Assembly (NCBI RefSeq): GCF_900115075.1
Contig: NZ_FOVG01000005.1
Coordinates: 186,001 to 250,000, forward strand
Direction of reading: 5' to 3'
Source: Candidatus Pantoea varia
Lineage (GTDB): Bacteria; Pseudomonadota; Gammaproteobacteria; Enterobacterales; Enterobacteriaceae
Length of the DNA stretch: 64,000 nucleotides
Part shown: piece by piece, positions 6,808-14,907 of the stretch
Numbering within the stretch: the first letter of the stretch is position 1
How the letters are laid out: each line of letters starts with the position of its first letter
Notes under the pieces: generated by a model
What the model was told of the DNA's origin: nothing
Databases searched by the model: none
What the model saw: the letters and a program-made list of their open reading frames with translations, nothing else
Made by a program: the position numbers and the translations under genes

Positions 6808-8268
6808 ATGGCCGATGTTATCGGGGAACAGGAGAGTCAGAGCAGTCGTTATCGCCAGATCGCAGAACAGATTAAGCAGGCCATTCATGCCGGTTCACTG
6901 GCACCCGACAGCCGTCTGCCGTCGGTGCGAACGCTGGCGACACAGTACAATGTCAGCCTCACCACCGCCCTGAAAACACTGCGCACGCTGGAAGATGAGC
7001 GCTACGCCGTCGCCCGCCCTAAATCGGGCTTTTTTGTCGCCCCGCAGCGGCCCTCGTCGCGTCAGCTACCCGCCGTCAGCGAACAGCCGCGTGCCATCGC
7101 GCCACTGGATGAGCAGACAGAACTGCATCTGGCGATGCTCGGCTCAGACTGCCGGGTACGGCTCGATCTGGCCAACGGGGACAGCGCGCTCTATCCGGTC
7201 AAACGCATCGGGCTGCTGATGCGCCAGATGGGCTACAGCAAACCGGCTCTGCTCGGTAATACGGTCAAAGGTACCGGCTATGCGCCACTGAAAACTGAGA
7301 TTGCCCGTCGCGCGGTCGATTACGGCTGCAATATCAGCGCCGACGATATTCTGATCACCAACGGCTGCATTGAGGCGATCTCGCTGTCGCTGCGTGCCAC
7401 CACCCAGCCGGGCGACGTGGTGGCAGTGGAGTCACCCTGCTATTTCGTGCTGCTGCAGATGCTGCATAACCTGAATTTACGGGTGATTGAAGTGGAAGCC
7501 GGTCCGGAAGGGTATGTGAATGTGGCGAAGCTGACCGGCCTGTTTCAGCACAAGGCGGTGCGGGTCTTTCTCACCCTGTGCAACGTCAATAATCCGCTGG
7601 GCAAGAGCATTCCCAACGAGCATAAAGCCTATATTGCGCGGCAGGCGGATGAAAACGATGTGGTGATTATTGAGGATGATATTTTTGGCGATACCGCCTT
7701 TGGTGAACGTCGCCCCTTCCCGATGCGCGCCTTCAGCCCCAACGCCATTCTCTGCAGCGGCTTCTCTAAAACCGTGGCACCGGGCATTCGTATTGGCTGG
7801 GTGCACAGCGTTAACTACATGCGCAAAATCGCCTCACTGAAATATACCTCGACTATGGGCACCTCGGTGCTGTCACAGGCGGCGGTCGCGGAGCTGCTGC
7901 GCAGCGGCGGCTACGATGCGCATCTGCGCAAGCTGCGACGTGAGCTGGCACGGCAAATCCGCGAGATGCGTCAGTCGGTGCTGCGGGAATTTCCGGCGGG
8001 AACGCGGGTGTCCGATCCGGAAGGCGGCTATGTGCTGTGGGTTGAGATGCCACGCGAGGCGCTGAACGTGCGCGAGCTGTTTCTGAAAGCGCGTAATGCG
8101 GGCATTGGCATTGCGCCGGGCCACATTTTTGCCACCGATCAGCGCTACGATCACTGTTTCCGGCTGAATGCCGGTTTCGGCTGGAATGCTGAGGTGGAGC
8201 AGGCCATTAAGCAGCTGGCACAGTGGTGCCAGCTGTCGTTAACCGATCCACAGGAAGAGCAGGACTAG
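6808..8268 (+). CDS. MocR-type GntR/aminotransferase transcription regulator
   Basis: The N-terminal GntR winged helix (SSRYRQIAEQIKQAI to ARPKSGFFV, about residues 10-80) is joined to a fold-type I aminotransferase domain. SGFSKTVAPG contains the Lys expected to bind PLP, and NNPLGKSIP is the substrate-binding Asn region. It resembles E. coli YdcR (468 residues). Such proteins sense PLP or amino compounds and often control a divergent operon, here the PP-loop/ATP-grasp cluster. The frame extends upstream to a TTG at 6769 and an ATG at 6775. ATG6808 is chosen because the GntR domain starts soon after it and a GGGGTGG stretch precedes it, but the start is uncertain. Confidence 0.8.
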   Translation: MADVIGEQESQSSRYRQIAEQIKQAIHAGSLAPDSRLPSVRTLATQYNVSLTTALKTLRTLEDERYAVARPKSGFFVAPQRPSSRQLPAVSEQPRAIAPLDEQTELHLAMLGSDCRVRLDLANGDSALYPVKRIGLLMRQMGYSKPALLGNTVKGTGYAPLKTEIARRAVDYGCNISADDILITNGCIEAISLSLRATTQPGDVVAVESPCYFVLLQMLHNLNLRVIEVEAGPEGYVNVAKLTGLFQHKAVRVFLTLCNVNNPLGKSIPNEHKAYIARQADENDVVIIEDDIFGDTAFGERRPFPMRAFSPNAILCSGFSKTVAPGIRIGWVHSVNYMRKIASLKYTSTMGTSVLSQAAVAELLRSGGYDAHLRKLRRELARQIREMRQSVLREFPAGTRVSDPEGGYVLWVEMPREALNVRELFLKARNAGIGIAPGHIFATDQRYDHCFRLNAGFGWNAEVEQAIKQLAQWCQLSLTDPQEEQD

Positions 8269-9515
8269 CTGTCGCGCCAGGCGATCTCAACCTCTTCCGC
8301 CAGAATCTGCACCGCCCGTTCAATGTTCTCTGCATCCGGCACGTAATTCATCCGCATACATTGATGGGTGTGCGGCCACGCCTGTTCCAGTCCCGGGAAG
8401 AAGAAGTGCCCCGGCACCATCAGCACGCCGCGCGCTTTAAGCCGCTGATAAAGCAATTCAGTGGTGATCGGCAGATCGCGGAACCAGAGCCAGAGGAAAA
8501 TCGCTCCTTCCGGCTTGTGGATCAGGCAGCGCTCTTCCGGCAGATAGCGCCGCAGAATCGCGATGGTCTGCTGCACTTTCTGCTGATAGAACGGCTTGAT
8601 CACCTCTTCGGAGAGCCGCAACAGATCGCCGCGACGGATCATCTCATTGGCGATGGCCGGACCGATACTGCCTGGCGCCAGACTAATGATGCCGTTCATG
8701 TTGCTCAGCGCAGTAATGGTTTTCTCGTCCGCGATAATGATGCCGCAACGCGCACCCGGCAGGCCAAGCTTCGACAGACTCATGCAGAGAATGATGTTGG
8801 GATTCCACAGCGGGCGCACCTCGCTGAAGATGATGCCGGGGAACGGCACACCATAGGCATTGTCGATCAGCAGCGGCACGTCATGCTGCTGTGCCAGCGC
8901 ATCGAGCTGCATCAGCTCATCATCAGTGATCACATTGCCGGTCGGGTTGGTCGGGCGCGAGACGCAGATCAGCCCGACATCATCGTTCATCGGCAGATGC
9001 TCGAAATCGACATGATATTTAAACTGGCCTTCCGGCAGCAGCTCAATGTTCGGCTTCGCCGAGACAAACAGCGCCTCTTCCAGACCGGCATCCGCATAGC
9101 CAAGATATTCAGGCGCCAGCGGGAACAGCACACGCTTCTTGCTTCCATCGGCCCGGCGACCGGCGTACAGGTTAAACAGATAGAAGAAGGCGCTCTGGCT
9201 GCCGTTGGTCAGTGCGATGTTCTCGGCGGTGATCGGCCAGCCAAGCTGCTCACGCAGCAATTCAGCCAGCGACGCCAGCAGCGTCGCTTTGCCACGCGGA
9301 CCGTCGTAATTGCACAGCGCTTCGCTGAGTTTGCCTTCCTCATGCATCTGCTGCAGCAGTTGCTGAAAGTAGTCGTTCATGGCCGGAATTTGCGCCGGAT
9401 TGCCACCACCCAGCATGATGGTGCCGGGTGTGCGGAGGCCCGCGCCCATATCTTCCATCAGACGTGAGATGCCGGAATGTTGGGTAAATTTGTCGCCGAA
9501 CTGAGAAAAGGACAT
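8265..9515 (-). CDS. avtA: Valine-pyruvate aminotransferase AvtA
   Basis: The 416-residue PLP enzyme transfers the amino group between valine and pyruvate, feeding alanine and branched-chain amino-acid pools. It closely matches E. coli AvtA (417 residues): FGDKFTQHSGI, MLGGGNPAQIP, CNYDGPRGK, RPTNPTGN and SLSKLGLPGARCG with the Schiff-base Lys. Its 3' end overlaps the 3' end of the MocR-type gene: both stop codons lie in one CTAG (8265-8268), leaving no room for a terminator. It looks like a housekeeping gene, though it borders the amino-acid cluster. Confidence 0.95.
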   Translation of the reverse strand: MSFSQFGDKFTQHSGISRLMEDMGAGLRTPGTIMLGGGNPAQIPAMNDYFQQLLQQMHEEGKLSEALCNYDGPRGKATLLASLAELLREQLGWPITAENIALTNGSQSAFFYLFNLYAGRRADGSKKRVLFPLAPEYLGYADAGLEEALFVSAKPNIELLPEGQFKYHVDFEHLPMNDDVGLICVSRPTNPTGNVITDDELMQLDALAQQHDVPLLIDNAYGVPFPGIIFSEVRPLWNPNIILCMSLSKLGLPGARCGIIIADEKTITALSNMNGIISLAPGSIGPAIANEMIRRGDLLRLSEEVIKPFYQQKVQQTIAILRRYLPEERCLIHKPEGAIFLWLWFRDLPITTELLYQRLKARGVLMVPGHFFFPGLEQAWPHTHQCMRMNYVPDAENIERAVQILAEEVEIAWRDS

Positions 9516-9558
9516 AGCGGTTAAATATTTGTGATAACGAATCGGGGGTCCACCATAA

Positions 9559-9577
9559 CGCCCGCCATCGGCGGGCG
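9559..9577. terminator. GC-rich hairpin between avtA and ghrB
   Basis: CGCCCGCC (9559-9566), ATC, GGCGGGCG (9570-9577) forms a strong hairpin just after the end of the ketogluconate operon on the minus strand. It has no clear T-tract, so it may terminate weakly or protect the 3' end. Confidence 0.5.
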
Positions 9578-9596
9578 CAATGGTAAGCCGTGGGGA

Positions 9597-10571
9597 TTAC
9601 TTCAGCGCCTGCGGGTTAACGCAGTTTTTCTCGACGCTTCCGCCGAGTGCGGCGATGAGATTTTCTACCGCATCCTGCATCATGCCGTAACGGGTTTCGT
9701 GAGTAGCAGAACCGATATGCGGCAGCGTCACCACATTCGGCAGCGAAAGCAGCGGAGAGTCGGCTGAGACCGGCTCCTGCTCAAACACATCCAGCCCGGC
9801 GGCATGCAATTTGCCCGCCTGCAACGCGGCGATTAACGCCTTTTCATCCACTACCGGCCCGCGACCGGCGTTGATCAGCACCGCATCCGGCTTCATCAGT
9901 TCCAGCTCGGCGGCACCGATCAGATGGTGCGTCTCTTCGGTCAGCGGCAGGCTGATGCAGACGAAATCACTCTGCTTCAGCAGCGCCTCCAGTTCACAGC
10001 GCTGCGCACCAAAGCGCGACTGCGCCTCTTCATGCTCGCGGCGGGCGTTGTAGAGGATTTTCATGCCGAAACCGAAGTGGGCGCGCTGCGCCAGCGCCAT
10101 CCCGATTCGACCCATACCGAGAATTCCCAGCGTTTTATGATGCACGTCGATGCCGAACTGCGCCGGTCCGATGCTCTTCTGCCAGTTACCCGCTTTAACC
10201 CAGGCATCCAGTTCCGGCACCCGGCGCGCCGTGCTCAGCACCAGCGCCATCATGGTGTCCGCCACGGTTTCGGTCAGCACGGTCGGCGTGTGCATCAGCA
10301 CCACATTACGCTGATTCAGTGCGTCTACATCAAAATTGTCGTAGCCCACAGAGACGCTGGAGCAGACGCGCAGATTGGGCATTTTCGCCAGCAGCTCGCC
10401 ATTCACTTTACCGCCCGATCCCAGCAGCCCTTCTGCCTGCCGGAAAACCGCAGCATGTTCCTGCTGGTTCTCTGGCGAAAGATCGCTGATTTCCGTCACG
10501 TCACACTGTTCAGCCAGGCGTGCATAAAGATCGTCAGGCAGTTTTTTATAAAGAATTACAGCGGGTTTCAT
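9597..10571 (-). CDS. ghrB: 2-ketogluconate/glyoxylate-hydroxypyruvate reductase (GhrB/KguD)
   Basis: The 324-residue D-2-hydroxyacid dehydrogenase has the same length as E. coli GhrB and shares [26 protein letters not shown] and [20 protein letters not shown] (NAD(P) Rossmann motif). [10 protein letters not shown] and [12 protein letters not shown] contain the catalytic Arg/Glu/His region. GhrB reduces glyoxylate, hydroxypyruvate and 2-ketoaldonates. As the last gene after kguE-kguK-kguT it fills the KguD position, which in Pseudomonas reduces 2-keto-6-phosphogluconate to 6-phosphogluconate. In E. coli ghrB lies next to yiaD; here the kgu genes sit between the two. Confidence 0.88.
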   Translation of the reverse strand: MKPAVILYKKLPDDLYARLAEQCDVTEISDLSPENQQEHAAVFRQAEGLLGSGGKVNGELLAKMPNLRVCSSVSVGYDNFDVDALNQRNVVLMHTPTVLTETVADTMMALVLSTARRVPELDAWVKAGNWQKSIGPAQFGIDVHHKTLGILGMGRIGMALAQRAHFGFGMKILYNARREHEEAQSRFGAQRCELEALLKQSDFVCISLPLTEETHHLIGAAELELMKPDAVLINAGRGPVVDEKALIAALQAGKLHAAGLDVFEQEPVSADSPLLSLPNVVTLPHIGSATHETRYGMMQDAVENLIAALGGSVEKNCVNPQALK

Positions 10572-10596
10572 TCAGTGGCTCCCGGTCAATAAGTTG

Positions 10597-10618
10597 CGGG
10601 CGGCTTGCAGGCCGCCCG
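10597..10618. repeat. Intercistronic hairpin between kguT and ghrB
   Basis: CGGGCGGC (10597-10604) and GCCGCCCG (10611-10618) form an 8-bp stem with a six-base loop in the 74-base gap. Without a T-tract it is more likely an mRNA-stabilising or attenuating structure that sets ghrB expression apart from the upstream kgu genes. Confidence 0.55.
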
Positions 10619-10645
10619 GAGAAACAGAGGCTAACGTTTACGCTT

Positions 10646-11926
10646 TCAGGCCGGTTTCGCACCCTGCAGCGGTGGCGCTTTATTCTGCGCCGGTTTCACA
10701 ATCAGCGTCAGCCACACCGAAACCAGCAGGGCCGATCCCATAAAGATGTAGGAGGCAGATGGGCTACCGGTGGCTCCATTAAGATAGCCGACAATCCATG
10801 AACCGATAAACGATCCCAGTGCACCCATGCTGTTGATCAACGCCATCGCGCCACCCGCAACATTACGCGGCAGCATCTCAGGAATAATGGCGAAGAACGG
10901 TCCGTAAGGCGCATACATCGCAGCACCCGCAATCACTAGCAGGGTGTAGGACATCCAGAAGTGGTTCGATCCCACCAGATACGAGCCGAGGAACGCCAGC
11001 GCGCCTATCAGCAGCAGTGGCCAGACAAACAGCTTACGGTTCTGGGTTTTGTCCGACGCCCAGGAGACAATCACCATCGCAATGGTCGCCGCCAGATAAG
11101 GCACCGCTGACAGCCAGCCCGCTTCTACCATGCCCATCTGCGTGCCGTTACGCAGAATCGACGGCAGCCACAGCACAAAGCCATACACGCCAATGCTCCA
11201 GGCAAAGTACTGCAGGCAGAGAATGATCACGTTGCGGTTACGGAACGCTTCACTGTAGTTGCGCACCGCTTTGATGTTTTCCTGCTCTTTCTGCAGTTCA
11301 GCCTGCAAGGCCGCTTTCTCGGCATCGCTCATCCAGCGCGCCTGCGCGGGTTTATCCTGCACCAGGAACCACCAGGCGATCGCCCAGACCACCGCTGGAA
11401 TTCCCTCGAAAATAAACATCTCACGCCAGCCAAAGGATTCGATCAGATAGCCCGACACCACTGACATCCAGAGCACCGTGACCGGATTCCCCAGGATCAG
11501 GAAGGTGTTGGCGCGTGAACGTTCGGATTTGGTGAACCAGTTACTGATGTAAATCAGCATCGCGGGCATCACAGCGGCTTCCACCACGCCCAGAACAAAG
11601 CGAATCGCTGCCAGCATCGGAATATTGCTGACCACGCCGGTCAGGGAGGCGCAACCGCCCCACAGAATCAGGCACCAGAAGATCAGTTTCTTGACGCTGC
11701 GGCGTTCGGCGTAAATCGCACCCGGGATCTGGAAGAAGAAGTAACCCAGGAAGAACAGCGCACCCAGCAGCGAAGACATGCCTTTGGTGATGCCGAGATC
11801 GTCATTAATCCCGGCAGCAGAAGCGAAGCTAAAATTTGCACGATCGAGATACGCCAGGCTGTAGGTGATAAACACGATGGGCATGATGAACCACCAACGT
11901 TTTGGCGCGATTGTCTGCTTTTTCAT
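10646..11926 (-). CDS. kguT: 2-ketogluconate transporter (MFS, ACS family)
   Basis: The 426-residue major facilitator has about 12 helices. YLDRANFSFASAAGINDDLGI and RFVLGVVEAAVMPAMLIYISNWF are typical of the anion:cation symporter family of sugar acids. It lies 32 bases after the PfkB kinase gene and before the reductase, the same order as kguE-kguK-kguT-kguD in Pseudomonas, so 2-ketogluconate is the likely substrate. ATG11926 follows AGGAG. The transport specificity is inferred from context. Confidence 0.8.
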   Translation of the reverse strand: MKKQTIAPKRWWFIMPIVFITYSLAYLDRANFSFASAAGINDDLGITKGMSSLLGALFFLGYFFFQIPGAIYAERRSVKKLIFWCLILWGGCASLTGVVSNIPMLAAIRFVLGVVEAAVMPAMLIYISNWFTKSERSRANTFLILGNPVTVLWMSVVSGYLIESFGWREMFIFEGIPAVVWAIAWWFLVQDKPAQARWMSDAEKAALQAELQKEQENIKAVRNYSEAFRNRNVIILCLQYFAWSIGVYGFVLWLPSILRNGTQMGMVEAGWLSAVPYLAATIAMVIVSWASDKTQNRKLFVWPLLLIGALAFLGSYLVGSNHFWMSYTLLVIAGAAMYAPYGPFFAIIPEMLPRNVAGGAMALINSMGALGSFIGSWIVGYLNGATGSPSASYIFMGSALLVSVWLTLIVKPAQNKAPPLQGAKPA

Positions 11927-11958
11927 CGGGAACTCCTGTGTCTGTAGAGGGGCGCGAA

Positions 11959-12918
11959 CTACACGTCGCCCAGTTGCTGACGCGTCGGCAGACCTTCGCT
12001 GTCACCAATGACCTGAATCGCCATCGAACCAATTTTGTTGCCGCGACGAATCGCCTGCGGCAGCGACTGACCTTCCAGCAGGGCGCTGATGACGCCAACG
12101 GCAAAGCCGTCTCCGGCACCCACGGTATCCACCACGTTGTCGACTTTGATCGCCTCAACCTGGCCCTGTTCGCCCTGCGCCGTTTTAAACCAGGCACCGT
12201 CACAACCGGTTTTAATCACGACGGCTTTCACACCCCTGTCGAGATAGAAATCTGCGATTGCTTCTGGCTGGCGATAACCCGTCAAAATCAGCCCCTCTTT
12301 TTCGCCCGGCAGCACCCAGTCGGCATACTCCGCCAGCAGATTGAGCTGCTTACGCATCTCCTCTTCGCTCCGCCATAACACCGGCCGCAGGTTAGGGTCA
12401 AACGAGATAGTTTTACCGCGCGAACGCATCTCTTTGGCGGTGTGCTTCAGTAGCTCCAGCGAACTCTCTGACAGCGCCGCCGCCACACCGCTCAGGTGCA
12501 GATGACGCGCAGAGCCGAAATAGTCCGCGTCAAAATCGTCAACCGACAGATGGCTGGCCGCCGAGCCTTTACGAAAATATTCCACCAGCGGATCGGAGCC
12601 GTCATCGACTTTGGACTTGAGCTGAAAACCGGTGGGATAGCGCTTATCGACCGTCACACAGGCGTGATCGATCCCCTCTTTTTCCAGCTGCTGGCAGATA
12701 AACCGACCGAAAGCGTCATCGCCGATACGACTGACCCAGCCCACTTTCAGGCCAAGACGAGCCAGGCCGGTCGCCACATTGAGTTCTGCGCCTGCTGCGC
12801 GTTTAACAAAGGTCTCTGCTGCGGCCAGGTCGCCAGTCTCACGGGCGATAAACATCGCCATCGCTTCACCGATGGTGACAACATCGAGCGGACCGTTGTG
12901 ATGATTAATGTGCGTCAT
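11959..12918 (-). CDS. kguK: 2-ketogluconate kinase (PfkB family)
   Basis: The 319-residue ribokinase-type sugar kinase begins VVTIGEAMAMF and has GAELNVATGLARLG (substrate end) and DTVGAGDGFAVG near residue 255, which holds the catalytic Asp and anion hole. In the kgu pathway it phosphorylates 2-ketogluconate to 2-keto-6-phosphogluconate. The start has AAGGAAC upstream and lies nine bases after kguE. By family alone it could be a KDG kinase; the operon decides the call. Confidence 0.78.
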   Translation of the reverse strand: MTHINHHNGPLDVVTIGEAMAMFIARETGDLAAAETFVKRAAGAELNVATGLARLGLKVGWVSRIGDDAFGRFICQQLEKEGIDHACVTVDKRYPTGFQLKSKVDDGSDPLVEYFRKGSAASHLSVDDFDADYFGSARHLHLSGVAAALSESSLELLKHTAKEMRSRGKTISFDPNLRPVLWRSEEEMRKQLNLLAEYADWVLPGEKEGLILTGYRQPEAIADFYLDRGVKAVVIKTGCDGAWFKTAQGEQGQVEAIKVDNVVDTVGAGDGFAVGVISALLEGQSLPQAIRRGNKIGSMAIQVIGDSEGLPTRQQLGDV

Positions 12919-12927
12919 ATCTGTTCC

Positions 12928-13677
12928 TTACACGTTACGCAGCAGCGACACATAGTGGCGTGTCACCGCAGTCAGATCGTCGCCTTCCAGCGGAAATTCG
13001 ATACCGCGCGGTGCCTGTGCGGGCAGCTGTTGCAGCAGGGTGCGCCAGTGGTCGTCAGCCTCATCCAGCGCAATCGCCCGGAAGCTATCCTGGTGCGGCA
13101 CGGCTGCTTTGACATGCACATAGCCCACCTGCGCGGCCAGTTGCTCTGCCGCCTGGTCGGCATCTTCCCCGGTCCAGCACCAGTTGCCCATATCAAAGGT
13201 CATGCTAATCGGCAGTTCGGCTTCCCTGACCGCCGTGAAAAACGCGACGGACGGTGCCAGTCGGCCATGTTCGGTCTGGTCGTTTTCCACGGTCAGCTGA
13301 AACGGCAGATCCGCCAGCAGCGCCTGCAACGTTTCGCAAGGCAATGCACCGGTAAAGTCTCCCAGCGCCACTTTCAGCCGCTGAGCGTTTAACTGGCGTG
13401 CTTCTTCAACGTAGTGGGTTATGCGCGGATTGATTTCGCCGCCGTCACAAAACAGCGTATCGGGCACCGAATAACTGGCGTATAGCTGATGTTGCGCCAC
13501 TGTCCGGGCTAGCGCGGGCAGATCGGCAAGCGCCGCGTCATCAAGCAGTTCGCGGCGGATTTCGACCCCGTCAGCGCCCGCCTGCTGGATTATCGGCAGC
13601 AGCGCACTTTGACCGCCGAGTGCGGCGATCTGCGCGTGGCCATAAGCGGCGGTCACCACGATGATGTCAGGTTTCAT
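12928..13677 (-). CDS. kguE: KguE-like sugar phosphate isomerase/epimerase
   Basis: The 249-residue TIM-barrel protein belongs to the AP-endonuclease-2/xylose-isomerase-like superfamily. GADGVEIRRE, LKVALGDFTG, LTVENDQTEHGRL, MTFDMGNW and VHVKA supply the Glu, Asp and His residues that usually bind metal. It heads the kgu operon, with GGAG six bases before ATG13677 and a PtxS-type operator 50 bases upstream. The exact reaction of KguE in 2-ketogluconate use is not well defined; an isomerase or epimerase role is the family expectation. Confidence 0.75.
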   Translation of the reverse strand: MKPDIIVVTAAYGHAQIAALGGQSALLPIIQQAGADGVEIRRELLDDAALADLPALARTVAQHQLYASYSVPDTLFCDGGEINPRITHYVEEARQLNAQRLKVALGDFTGALPCETLQALLADLPFQLTVENDQTEHGRLAPSVAFFTAVREAELPISMTFDMGNWCWTGEDADQAAEQLAAQVGYVHVKAAVPHQDSFRAIALDEADDHWRTLLQQLPAQAPRGIEFPLEGDDLTAVTRHYVSLLRNV

Positions 13678-13727
13678 GTTCTACTCCATGGCAGGGTTCT
13701 GCCGATAACGAATACAAAAACCCTAAA

Positions 13728-13741
13728 TGGAACCGGTTCCA
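13728..13741. promoter_or_regulatory. PtxS/LacI-type operator of the kgu operon
   Basis: TGGAACCGGTTCCA is a perfect 14-bp palindrome between kguE and the LacI gene. It closely matches the known Pseudomonas PtxS operator TGAAACCGGTTTCA, with the central CpG typical of LacI sites. It is placed to repress kguE. Confidence 0.85.
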
Positions 13742-13816
13742 AAGCAAAGCAGCAAACTGTGAAATTATGATCGTGCTCACGAAGCGAGCATGTAAACGGA
13801 AGGTTAAATCTGAAAT

Positions 13817-14842
13817 TCAGCCCAGAGGCTGGCTGGAGCCACGAACGATCAGTTCGCCAGAGAAGACCTGTTCGGCAATGGGCAATTCGCTGCCCTCAAT
13901 GCGCGCAATCAATCGCTCCAGTGCGCTGAAGCCAATCTGCCAGGTAGGCTGTTTCAGCGTGGTGATTCCGACACCGGCCAGCGCCGCCCACTCCAGTTCA
14001 TCAAAACCGAGCAGGCCGATATCGCGGCCCCAGTGCAGGTTGAGTCGCTGCAGCGATCGCGCCACCTGCAGCGTCAGCGCGCCGTTGGCGACCATCACCG
14101 CGCAGCGTTTGCCGGTGTGGCGCTCATGGAAGGCCAGCAGCGCCTGGTCCAGCGCATCGGGCTGGTGCAGTGCCACCTCGGTATTCTCATGCTTAACCTG
14201 CGGATACGCCGCCAGCAGCTGGCGGAAGGCGTGCAGACGCTCGCGTCGTGTATTAACGCTGCCCAGCGGCTCACTCAGAAACAGCAGCGCGTCGTAACCA
14301 TTGTCGACCAGATGGCGTGTGGCCGTTTCTGCCGCTTCGGCGTTGTTCAGGCCCACCACATCGCAAGGAAAATCGGGAATTTTACGGTCAATCAGCACCA
14401 TCGGCAGCAGGGACTGTTGCAGATGGTTAAGCACCTCTTCACGCATCCCGACCGCGTTAACCACAATGCCCTCGACCTGATAGCTGCTCAGCAGTTGCAA
14501 ATAATGCTGCTCAAGATCTACTTCATTGTTGGTGTTACACATCAACAGCGTGAAGCCATGTTCGCGGCAGGCGGCTTCGATGCCGCTCATCACATCGACG
14601 GAATAGGGATTGGTGATATCGGCGATAATCAGCCCGATCAGGCGGGTACGTCCGCGCTTCAGGCCGCGCGCCATCTGGCTCGGACGATAGCTAAGATCAG
14701 CAATGGCCTGTTCAATCCGCGCTTTTAAACCGGCAGAGAGCAGATGCAGTTCACCATTGAGATAGCGTGAAACACTGGTTTTACCGGTTCGTGCCGCGTG
14801 AGCAACATCGCTGATGGTGGCGCGAGGCGGCCTGATTTTCAT
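13817..14842 (-). CDS. ptxS: LacI-family repressor, PtxS-like (ketogluconate)
   Basis: The 341-residue repressor has a helix-turn-helix at the N-terminus (ATISDVAHAARTGKTSVSRYLNGE) and the hinge YRPSQMARGLKRGRTRLIGL. A periplasmic-binding-type effector domain follows, containing ADITNPYSVDVMSGIE. The frame opens at 14938, but ATG14842 with AGGAT upstream is the family start. It lies directly upstream of the kgu operon and its PtxS-like palindrome, so it probably represses kguEKT-ghrB until 2-ketogluconate binds. All five genes are on the same strand, with the operator between regulator and kguE. Confidence 0.8.
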   Translation of the reverse strand: MKIRPPRATISDVAHAARTGKTSVSRYLNGELHLLSAGLKARIEQAIADLSYRPSQMARGLKRGRTRLIGLIIADITNPYSVDVMSGIEAACREHGFTLLMCNTNNEVDLEQHYLQLLSSYQVEGIVVNAVGMREEVLNHLQQSLLPMVLIDRKIPDFPCDVVGLNNAEAAETATRHLVDNGYDALLFLSEPLGSVNTRRERLHAFRQLLAAYPQVKHENTEVALHQPDALDQALLAFHERHTGKRCAVMVANGALTLQVARSLQRLNLHWGRDIGLLGFDELEWAALAGVGITTLKQPTWQIGFSALERLIARIEGSELPIAEQVFSGELIVRGSSQPLG

Positions 14843-14907
14843 GAGATATCCTGCGAAATAAGAAACCTGGCAGAGACTAGCACAAGCAAAGCCCACCGCA
14901 AAAAGTG

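Noticed and set aside
8223..9467. 414-codon plus-strand frame antisense to avtA
   Set aside because: avtA is certain from sequence; the antisense product is rich in His, Arg and Gln without motifs, a typical reverse-frame artefact.
8265..9515. avtA as a member of the amino-acid cluster
   Set aside because: It is on the far side of the regulator, closely matches housekeeping AvtA, and has no shared promoter with the cluster.
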